DNA of 64,000 nucleotides from Lotus japonicus (taxonomy: Eukaryota; Streptophyta; Magnoliopsida; Fabales; Fabaceae), in assembly GCF_012489685.1 (NCBI RefSeq), contig NC_080045.1:67168722-67232721 (forward strand), in the 5' to 3' direction. Positions 55,703-64,000 of the stretch are shown in pieces (the stretch's first letter is position 1; each line of letters starts with the position of its first letter). A program made the position numbers and the translations under genes. The notes beneath the pieces are model-generated. The model did no database searches. It had not been told where the DNA came from and saw only the letters and a program-made list of their open reading frames with translations.

Positions 55703-57632
55703 AACGTTCTGAGTATTAATTGGTGAGTGAAACAGCACGATGCAAGAAGAGTCAAGATAAAAGGACCGGTACAAAACAAATTCTTCATGGTGAACTGGTG
55801 ACGGTACAAGTACAAGTACAACTTTTCACTTCTAAAAATGTGAAACTTTTATTTTCCTCGTTGAATACTACTTATAAGGATAATAGTATGAGGTATAGCC
55901 TACCAAAAAAAAATAGTATGTGGTATAATTAAATGATCATCAAGAATAATAATCACTCAAAAAAGTGATAGGCCAAACGGGTACCCGTTGCGTTGCAGTA
56001 ATTAACCATGGTTTTTGAAATCATTAGGTTGAAAGTTCAATACTTAGGTAGAGTTTCTTAGGGGGACATTTAGCTTTCACTATGCTCTCATCAAACTTGC
56101 AAGAACAAATTGAATCATAAAATACGCGTCTTCCAAATTTAGTGTATTGTGACATTAATCCTTATTTCCCGTTTCTTCGACATAATCTTTATTTCTCCAA
56201 ATACACACTTTCTTCTAACATTAATAATCCTCATTTATCCGTCAACTTTGCTTACCTGAGTTTCGAAGTGCCTTGTAGGTACGTACTCGTCTCTGATGCC
56301 GACCTGTTCGTTGAAATACACGAAGTCCTTATCACAAAGAAACGTGGTTCAGTGAAGTATCCCTTCACCACAGCCATTGGCGTCATCCTTACTTCGGTCA
56401 GATAATTTCTTACCAGAACATTGATGTCATCTGTGGAACAGTGTCCATATGTGCAGCCTTTGGTGCTCAAAACGCTAATGCTACAACACAATACTCCTCC
56501 GCTCGTCGTTCAAACACAAACCTTGCTCCCTATTTTAGTCTCCTCTGACTCTAATTATGTTACCTTTTATTTTGACATACAAACTTTTGACACCAAGGTG
56601 GACAGCCTGACGCGGGCTTAATATTGGTGTGACATTTTTTGTAACGTTGTACTGCTTGAGGCTTAACAAGCGCATTGATCAATATATCCTCTCCTACTAG
56701 GCTCCAATATTCCTTATCCCACATTTGTTTTTCAGCTTCAATGAATTTCTATGCCTGAATATTAATTTCCTCTATAAAGTTCGTTGGTCAGGCAGCCAAA
56801 TCCTCATCAAAACGTCGCCTTTGTAATTTGTTTTCAAATTTCCCCACGCACATGGTTAGGTATAATTTGACCACAACCGACTTAATTTCACCAAATCAGT
56901 CCATATGAGATTTGATGTAAGTGTGAATGACAGGTCAGGAACAATATTTATGGACTGATGTTGTAAAATAATCCAATGATGTAGAGTTGTATAACTTCAA
57001 ATTGGATTAAGTAGACAATTCAGAGTTCCATATGACTTCAGTAATTATAAAGTTCTGTTGTCTAACACAAACAGAATAGGATCATGAGTAATTGGACAAA
57101 GCAGGGGCTTCAATATGATTTACTGCATTAGTTTCAAATTTAAATAAATACAATTTCTGATGTATCCAAAAATGCTAAAACACAAGGTTTGCTTAAATTC
57201 TTTATACTAAACTGCTACAGCTGAAAACTAAGACTCTAAATTTCAACTAACCAAATGACACGAAACAGTAATCTTAACATTAGATTCAGATCTTCTGGAT
57301 ATTAACTAGTTAGAACAATAGAGATAGAAATACAGAAACAAAATTTTCACAAGCAGAAAACTCTAGATGTTTCAAAAGAGGGAAACAAATGACAATGCAC
57401 AACATCAGATTTGATAAGATATATCTAGAATTACACAATGATCTTGGCACAGAAATGATGCTTTCAACCCTAGGAAATGAGCACAGTATCACTGTAAAAG
57501 AAAAGGACAAAATAGTAGTAACCCAAATGCATGTTGTGTGAGGATCAATCCAACTCAATAACCATAAAGGATCAAATAAAAGCCAAAATGCAATTAATCT
57601 AATAATTGAAATGTAAAACATTTCCTCCTTCT
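55703..57632. other. Intergenic between DUF674 copies 2 and 3
   Basis: No gene supported. 56140-56630 has plus-strand open frames without recognised motifs. 57400-57620 is related to 61500-61690 (shared GATGCTT(C/T)CAA and GAAAAGGACAA phrases). Confidence 0.45.
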
Positions 57633-58924
57633 TCATAACATTCTTCTTCTTCTTTTCTTTTTCGGGGCCTCCTTCATCACAATATCCTTCTCAATAATGT
57701 TTTCCTCGCTCTTCTTTTCCACTTCCACCTTAAAAATAAAAAAAATAAAAAATGAATGGTGGTGTAATATGGAACGTGACATGAAATACAAAGAAATAAT
57801 ATAAATAATAAAAAATGTGTGAAAATATATGAGGGAAAATAAAATGTGAATAAATCATTACATTAGTCTTCTTGATAAACAAACTTGTCAAAACCATGTT
57901 GGACTCCAGAGAAGCCTTAAGCAACTTAACACCCTAATAATCAAGAAAATACAAAAAAAATTCGTCAATTAAACAAAATCAAAACCTCAAATAACATAAT
58001 AAACATGAAAGTTCAGAAATGGAATTTACAGAAAGATAAACATGTAGAAGTACAATTATACATATGTCGACATATTTAACATGTGCCAAGTTTCTAGTTA
58101 CATTTACAAGGTATTTTTCAATTGACCAAATTAGTTAAAACCCTAGTGGCATTAGACAATGAAAGTGCAAAATAGTACAACTTTTCAATTGCATTTATGA
58201 CTCTTTTACAGAATATTTAACACATAATTAAATTAAAGAACAAAAAACCATTGCATACCTCATCCATCCCCAGCTCAACAACCATTTCTTGCAAGGCACC
58301 AACATCTTTGACATTGAACTTATTCAGCAATGTAATGCTTGATATGGTTGACATTGGCTCAACCACTAAATCGTCCATGACCATGAAAGGTACCATATCT
58401 TTCACAAACCCACTCTTTATGGAATTTCCCTTATCATTAGCAACCTTCTTTCCTGCATAATCTACTCTATAGTTCATAGCTCGACCACATTGAGGACAAG
58501 GAGTTGTGTTATAACATGTCACACGTATAGGACAACCACTATTCCGGCATATAAAGAAGGAAGATCCTAGGTTGTCTTTGGAATCGTCATAGTTTGCGGG
58601 AAGAAGGCCACCGATTTCAGTTGAAGAAATGGTAGCTTTTGGCTTTAACAGAACATCCTTATCTTGGTTTGGTACCATGTAGTTGTCCTTGAGATTTTCC
58701 ACACTTTTGTAAAGATTTCCCAAGCAACCTACCATGCCATTCTGGTTGAGTAGCCTCACTACAGTTCCAATGGGAAGGCAGAGCAGGTTAAAGAGAAAAT
58801 CTATAACAGGTTTGGATGCTTCAGCGAAGAGAACCTTCTGATCCTTTGTGTCAATCAGAAGTTTCATGGTCAATTTATCAGTACTGGAAGAGGCCAGATC
58901 TTTTTTTGATGGTGAGGAAGCCAT
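57633..58924 (-). CDS. DUF674 family protein (copy 3), three exons, 277 aa
   Basis: Exons 58924-58259, 57933-57862 and 57728-57633 join in phase 0. It starts MASSPSKKDLASSSTDKLTM, about ten residues longer than its neighbours, then has KVLFAEASKPVIDFLFNLLC, 'GMVGCLGNLYKSVENLKDN', 'ICRNSGCPIRVTCYNTTPCP' with QCGRAMN (the clearest four-cysteine zinc-ribbon-like pattern here), 'VKDMVPFMVMDDLVVEPM' and 'KFNVKDVGALQEMVVELGMDE'. Exon 2 has ESNMVLTSLF where others have QSKTVLTSVF. A third exon, absent or unneeded in copies 2 and 4, adds an acidic-then-basic tail ending PKKKRRRRML, a possible nuclear localisation signal. Function unknown. Confidence 0.9.
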
Positions 58925-58983
58925 ATTGAAAGATGAAGTAGTAGTAGTAGCAGTAGAATTTATCAGAATAGCTTTTGTTTTGT

Positions 58984-58992
58984 GTATATAGG
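58984..58992 (-). promoter_or_regulatory. TATA box of DUF674 copy 3
   Basis: CTATATACA in the context CTGCTCCTATATACACAA, about 60 bp before the start codon. Confidence 0.55.
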
Positions 58993-59097
58993 AGCAGATT
59001 GAAGGGGTTAATTAATTACTGTTAACACAAGTATATAATAAATGAGGCATGCAGATACTACTAGTAACTTGATTTCTTGGTAGTTAAAAGGTTAGCA

Positions 59098-59128
59098 TTG
59101 GAATGTGGAACGTTTACTTGGGTTCCCC
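59098..59128 (-). promoter_or_regulatory. Conserved upstream block of DUF674 copy 3
   Basis: Minus-strand GGGGAACCCAAGTAAACG followed by TTCCACATTCCAA, 174-204 bp before the start codon; matches the blocks of copies 2 and 4. Confidence 0.5.
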
Positions 59129-59408
59129 AACCTAACTGATCTCTAGATAAGTGATTAATATTAGTGAACCAAACTCTGGGCTTTTAGCCACTGTAACGGC
59201 ACAATGCAAGAAAAAAAAAATAGACCATTATATTCACTTTTCAAATAATGCTACTCCTACACTATTTGTATGTGTGATACATGATGAACATATTAACTGT
59301 TGATGTACAGAAGTGAAATCGAAGTCAATGAACAAGAACCACTTAAGAAATATAGTATTATTTGTATTTGTATCCTTCCCTGGTTGATACATGATGAACA
59401 TATATATA

Positions 59409-59631
59409 CAGGGCCGGCCCAACACATAATGAGGCCTAAAGCGAACTTTAAAGTGATGACTTTTTATTTTATTTTTTTATTTAACATGTCTTATTTACAA
59501 AAATATGGGGCATTTTCTTTTTATTTGAGGCCTTATTTATAAAAATATGACGCCTTTTTTTTACTTAGTAATTTTTTTTTTTGAAGGCCTAAAGCCCTTG
59601 CTTGGGTCGCTTGGCCCTTGGGCCGGCCCTG
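59409..59631. mobile_element. hAT-type MITE, 223 bp
   Basis: Ends CAGGGCCGGCCCAA and its inverse TTGGGCCGGCCCTG, flanked by the 8-bp direct repeat TATATATA (59401-59408, 59632-59639). Perfect CAGGG..CCCTG TIRs with an 8-bp duplication fit the hAT superfamily. Inner sequence repeats GAGGCCT and ATTTACAAAAATATG(G/A) phrases. Too short to encode a transposase. Confidence 0.85.
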
Positions 59632-59639
59632 TATATATA

Positions 59640-60232
59640 GTAGGAGTAATATATTTGTATGTGTGACAACATATGAAACCTGTTGCTTTATGCCAACCAA
59701 TAACCGAATTTTTTTATCAACTAATATATAAGAGCAAATTAAATTGCATAAATACCACAAATTTGGTACCAGTGAAAGCCAAGAAAACAGAACAAGCAGA
59801 TTGCAATATCTGCTAAACTAGTAAAGGATTCAAAGGAAAATCAGCCACAGATGCAACATTATTTGGTAATATTTGCATAAAGCTAGCCAATTTATTTTTT
59901 TGACAGATTGGACTTTGAAGGGCTAAAGGCCCATAAAGCAAGCCAAATTTATTAAGGAGCTTGCAATTGGATTGAATTAGTTTATTTACTGCATTTGTGC
60001 TAAATTATCATCGCAACAGATACATAAATTTAAACTTATGGGAGCATATTTACCACACTATAATAATGAAAAACACACTAGTTCATTGAGAATATAGACA
60101 ACAAAAATGAGAAAACATAGACAACAAAAAAATGTGACCCAAAACTGCTGGAAACCAAAATGAGAAAAAAAAAAACTAGAACTAGGCACTTTTAGCAAAA
60201 AGTAAATAAGAAATGGGGTTGAAGCCTCTGTA
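59640..60232. other. Intergenic with a DUF674 3'-flank relic
   Basis: 60055-60175 resembles the 3' flanks of DUF674 copies 2 and 4 (AAACACACTAGTTCATTGAG, GGAAACCAAAATGAG), suggesting that a further gene copy once stood here. No coding part remains visible. Confidence 0.4.
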
Positions 60233-60968
60233 GACTTTTTTACCACCATAGTGTAGTTTTGAAACATATTTATCATTATAGTGTATTTTTTTTTTATTTA
60301 CCAAACTAGTGTAAATCGCTACTCTAAGTGGCGATACATATATATTTTTTTGTTTTTTTTTAAGTGGCGACACTTTAAATTATTAATTTTTTTTTAGAAA
60401 TCGCACTGGTAGTGGCGACACCTTATTTTTTATTTTTTTGACTTTCTATATTAGTGACGGAAAAAATCCGTCACAAAATCCTGGTATATGATTTAAAAGA
60501 ATTAGTGACAGAACATGGATTGAAAAACTATCCGTCACAAAAAAGATATTTCATCGCTAACCCTTTTGCGACGGTAGAATCCCTTCTCAAATTTCCGTCG
60601 CTAATTTATTTAATATTTTTCTCTTGGATTTTGGGACGTAATATCCTTTGCGACGGAAAATTTCTTTCTCCATATTCTGTCACTGATTGCTTTCAATTAA
60701 GGCTTTTGTGACGGATTTATTTCCGTCACTAAAATAGAAAGTAAAAAAATAAAAAAATTAGGTGTCGCCACTAGTACTGGCGATTTCTTAAAAATATAAT
60801 AATAATTTAAAGTGTCGCCACGGTAAGTCGCGATTTCTTTAAAAAAAACAAAAAAATAATATGTATCGCCAATCTAGGTGACGATTTACACTAGTTTGGT
60901 AAATAAAAAAAAAGGTACACTATAATGATAAATATGTTTCAAAACTATACTATGGTGGTAAAAAAGTC
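60233..60968. mobile_element. Mutator-like foldback element built of chained palindromes (element 2)
   Basis: A 9-bp target duplication GCCTCTGTA lies at 60224-60232 and 60969-60977. The TIR begins GACTTTTTTACCACCATAGT and, on the right, ends in its inverse. The arms continue through TTTACCAAACTAGT and TAAATCGC, the same subterminal sequence as element 1. Inside the arms are palindromes of GTGGCGA/TCGCCAC type. In the centre a second palindrome family, GTGACGGA..TCCGTCAC and GCGACGGA..TCCGTCGC, occurs about five times between 60450 and 60735. No transposase; the open frame at 60454-60711 is incidental. Confidence 0.85.
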
Positions 60969-61018
60969 GCCTCTGTAGCTCCACCGTCTCCTCTTCCTTT
61001 GCACTTCTTGAAGATCAT

Positions 61019-61108
61019 TTACCCAGCACCAACACCAACTACGAACAAAAGCAAAAGAATGTCCACAAACTCGGCAAAGGGGAAATCAACAAAGGTAGTG
61101 AAACCCAT
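61019..61108 (-). CDS. Short hydrophobic open frame, 29 aa (unproven)
   Basis: ATG at 61108 to TAA at 61019, encoding MGFTTFVDFPFAEFVDILLL followed by LFVVGVGAG: a short soluble head and one possible membrane segment. A TTTTTATAAG stretch about 115-130 bp upstream could be a TATA box. The 'MGxxTFVD' start recalls the first residues of the small PMP3/RCI2 membrane proteins, but the rest does not match. The frame may be chance in an AT-rich region. Confidence 0.25.
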   Translation of the reverse strand: MGFTTFVDFPFAEFVDILLLLFVVGVGAG

Positions 61109-62732
61109 CTTGTATTAACTGAAAATGGAAGTGGTAGAGGTTGACAGGGAGATGGTATAAGTTAATGTCTTCTCTGAATTTTTCTTGTGGCTAGCTTCTC
61201 GTTCCCCTCTTTTGTTGCTAATTCCTTCTTCTTATAAAAACAAGGGAAAAAAGAAATGGAAAACAGCTTCTATCTACTGAGCAATATATATAGATCTCCA
61301 TGAATCTAGAATTTATGTATGCTAATGTCAAGTAAGGTAAAGATAATAAAGACCTTATTAGTTATGGAATCTATATATGATGACGATGGTGTGTAAGAAA
61401 AGCAATATGATGAGATTCAAAAGAAGTGGAGAACAGCTTCTCAAACTTCTTCTCATATGAAATAAATACAAAGTATTCTGAAAAGGTGGATATCAATCAA
61501 TGAGTAGAGGAGAGAAATAAGAAAATGCAGTGAAAAATATGAAAGTTAAATGTAAGCAAATGATTATAGAATAGGAAACAAGACAGGGATTGCACAATAC
61601 ACCCTCTTGGCTCATGTTGACAGAGATGATGCTTCCAATCCAGAAAATGATACTAGTAGCAACATCGCAGGAAGAGAAAAGGACAACAAAATTTATACTA
61701 ATGGTAGTGTTCTTTCCCTCTAAAACAAGAAGCACAAGGAAATTCTACCATTAAACACCCCTTAAAAAATATAGGTAAATTAGTTGTTAGCATTAAATTT
61801 ACAAAATTACTTCAAATTACTTTTCTTAATTTATAATCATTGTTGATGCTTAAAAGTTGCATAGTGAAAGTGTGAGAAAATTCAATTAAATGCGGGTGTT
61901 GATGTAAAAAAATTATCGATGCAGAATAAAATTTAAATTGATTAAGGGTTTAGATTTTAAAATAATGACCTCCAGCTATGCTTGTTAAACAATATATAGA
62001 CAAAGGAAAGGTCTAGTCTTGAATATACATGCAACAATGCTTTAGGGCATTGAAGGCGTGAATAAGCCAAGGAGTTAGCAACAACTAAAATGCAAAAGCA
62101 TAGACTCAAAGAGCTTTAAAACAATCTTTTTCACACTCCAGTCCTCTTCATACAATTACATACTCTCTAAAATTAAATTTAAGAAAAAAGTATTTTAAGT
62201 GGGCAATATTAGTCATCTTCTTAAAATACACCCTAATATTAAATTTAAATCAATCGTACATCTTTTATGTCATTAGAGTAATTTTACTTTCAAATACAAA
62301 TTCAGACTTATAAATTTAATATATCAAACATATAATTAATCAATTTAATATATAATTAATTACTTTAAAAAAAAAACTCCAAAAAGCCATCTGCTTAGCC
62401 TCAACCTCATACTAGATCCTTTAACAAGGAAAAGCACAATCTTTAGACCTTTATCCCAAAAAGATACATAAATTAACCTAGACTACGACGTGCAAAGAAA
62501 ATGAAGAACTTGTGACATCTTCATTCCGGTGTCAAATATATGTCGTTGAAATTGACGAGCAATACCAATAAAATAGAGCAAAATACTAGTTCATTGAACT
62601 TCAATAAACGAAAAATAGAAACATCTACTAGAACTAAAGCATAAAGATAAAACCCAAAATGCCAAAAACCAGAGGAAACCAAAATGCCACATTATATCTA
62701 AACATTTTCTCCTTCATATCATTCCTTCCTTC
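61109..62732. other. Intergenic, 3' flank of DUF674 copy 4
   Basis: No gene supported. 61500-61690 is related to 57400-57620. The final 100-150 bases are probably 3' UTR of the gene ending at 62733. Confidence 0.45.
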
Positions 62733-63706
62733 CTACTCCATATTCTTCTTGAGAAACACACTTGTTAAAACTGTCTTGCACTGCAGAGAAGCCTTAAGCA
62801 ACTTAACACCCTAAAAGAAAATACAAGAAAAAAACATTATTCAATGAAACAAATCAAAACATTGAATAGTCTTAGAAAATGAAACTGAAAAATAAAAATT
62901 TACCTACTTTTGTTTAAATTGTGCAAAACTCTAATCACAATCGTGACTTGAAAAATAAAACATCAATGTTACATAACGCATGTTATGATAAAAAGTCACA
63001 AGAAATGTGACAATTATCACTGACATTTAGTACTTAATTGCAAAAATAAAAGGCCATGACATCATACCTCATCCATCCCCAACTCGACCACCTTCTCGTG
63101 CAAGGAACCAACCTCTCTGATATTGAACTTGTTAAGTAATGTAATACTTGAAATGGTTGACATTGGCTCAATGACCAAATCGTCCATCACCATGAAAGTA
63201 ACAATTTCTTTCACAAACCCACCCTTGATGGAAATTCCCTTATCAGGAAGGTTCTTTCCAACACAATGTAGTTGAGTGTTCATAATTCGACCACATTGCT
63301 GAGGACACGGAATGTTCTTATCATATGTTACATAATTAGAACAGCGTCCCGGGCACATGAAGAGGGAGGATCCTTGAGTGTCTCCAGCACCGGCATCATT
63401 TGCAGGAAGAAGGCCAGCGATTTCAGATGAAGTGAGGGGAGCTTTTGGTTTTAAGAGAACATCCTTATCCTGGGATGGTACCATGTAGTCAGTATTGAGA
63501 TTTGCAACACTCTGGTACAGATTTCCTAAGCTACCCACCATGCCTTTCTCATTGAGGAGCCTGACCACAGTTCCAACAGGGAGGCAGAGCAAGTTGAAGA
63601 GAAAGTCAATGACGGGTTTGGAAGCTTCAGCAAAGAGAACTTTCTGATTCTTTGAGTCAATCAGAAGTTTCATTGTTACTTTGGTGGAAGTAGAAGAAGA
63701 AGTCAT
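62733..63706 (-). CDS. DUF674 family protein (copy 4), two exons, 238 aa
   Basis: Exon 1 is 63706-63068 and exon 2 is 62810-62733, phase 0. The ATG at 63706 (MTSSSTSTKVTMKLLIDSKN) matches the start of copies 2 and 3; the frame is open 50 codons further upstream but that part covers the TATA region. It has KVLFAEASKPVIDFLFNLLC, 'GMVGSLGNLYQSVANLN', 'VPSQDKDVLLKPKAPLTSSE', a cysteine segment CPGRCSNYVTYDKNIPCPQQ with CGRIMN, 'GFVKEIVTFMVMDDLVIEPM', 'KFNIREVGSLHEKVVELGMDE', and exon 2 'LLKASLQCKTVLTSVFLKK'. Closest to copy 2 by eye. Unknown function. Confidence 0.92.
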
Positions 63707-63772
63707 ATTGAAAGATAGATATATCAGAATTGTTCTTGCTAAGTGTACATTCGAGGCTATTATGTTCAACCC

Positions 63773-63780
63773 CTTTATAG
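63773..63780 (-). promoter_or_regulatory. TATA box of DUF674 copy 4
   Basis: CTATAAAG in the context GCGCCTATAAAGGGG, about 67-74 bp before the start codon. Confidence 0.6.
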
Positions 63781-63876
63781 GCGCATGGAGATTAAAGGGG
63801 TTAACGTTTGCACAATTAATTAAATGGTGGGAGATACAACTAAATTGATATTTCATTAATAATAGTAATTAAGATC

Positions 63877-63941
63877 TTGGAATGTGGAAGGTTTGGCTCA
63901 GGCCTTAGGATTGGAATGTGGGAGGTTTTCTTGGGTTCCCC
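63877..63941 (-). promoter_or_regulatory. Conserved upstream block of DUF674 copy 4
   Basis: Minus-strand GGGGAACCCAAG, then AAACCTCCCACATTCCAA and, about 25 bp further, a second AAACCTTCCACATTCCAA. The doubled CCACATTCCAA half is unique to this copy. Confidence 0.5.
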
Positions 63942-64000
63942 TTTCTAAACTCTCTGGATAAGTGCATATTTATTGCCAAACCAACTTTGGGCACACGGTG

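Noticed and set aside
55965..56010. GGGTACCCGTTGCGTTGCA, reminiscent of a Helitron 3' hairpin
   Set aside because: The stem is imperfect and no CTRR end follows at the right distance.
56142..56630. Plus-strand frames of 87 and 66 codons
   Set aside because: No recognised domain, separated by a stop, and no convincing splice join; a weak RPA-like reading could not be sustained.
60454..60711. 85-codon frame inside Mutator element 2
   Set aside because: Spans the GTGACGGA palindromes; no coding signal.
1..64000. tRNA or rRNA genes
   Set aside because: No cloverleaf or rRNA signature was noticed by eye apart from the tRNA-like head of the Au SINE; a tRNA scan would settle this.

Overview
The window is nuclear DNA of a eudicot plant. 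Spliced genes with GT..AG introns, AT-rich intergenic DNA, plant-only families (DUF674, the ABCB6/20 type of ABC transporter, a DEAH helicase fused to an RBR ligase, a chloroplast PsbP-like protein) and a dense, nested transposon content all point this way. The Sirevirus-type copia element and the local DUF674 cluster suggest a papilionoid legume, but the species cannot be fixed from the sequence.

Layout. 1-295 is the 5' end of an unresolved minus-strand gene. 1071-1821 is a DUF674 gene (+). 2630-3060 is a U2A' pseudogene fragment, 3509-3625 a SINE and 4010-4339 an RRM-gene relic. 4602-10219 is an intact three-exon DEAH helicase/RING-IBR-RING gene (+), followed at 10596-10863 by a second U2A' fragment. 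12251-13092 is a TIR element. 13924-16619 is a five-exon NudC-domain gene (-), with a foldback-like Mutator element (16759-18100, 9-bp target duplication) inserted 140 bp before its start codon. 20375-23216 is an eight-exon thylakoid PsbP-like gene (+), probably PNSL1, with an Au-type SINE in an intron. 24922-25290 is a one-finger C2H2 repressor-like gene (-).

25964-31918 is a PIF/Harbinger-like element filled with GGT-rich minisatellite and interrupted by a young non-autonomous Sirevirus-like retrotransposon (26408-31224). 32481-33682 holds two broken DUF674 copies followed by a solo LTR (33840-34736). 35695-44390 is an intact 11-exon ABCB20-type transporter gene (-). 45064-47519 is a 5'-truncated LINE with a long open reverse transcriptase frame. 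47642-about 54122 is a candidate non-autonomous Helitron carrying a four-exon lipoxygenase fragment.

54649-63706 is a run of three intact DUF674 genes (-) with a shared promoter block, a hAT MITE and a second foldback-like Mutator element between them. The intact genes do not form one pathway: they cover RNA/ubiquitin biology, protein-folding assistance, chloroplast NDH assembly, transcription and membrane transport. The DUF674 genes are a local family expansion with unknown function. Exon joins were inferred by eye from reading frame, splice dinucleotides and remembered family sequences; no searches were run.
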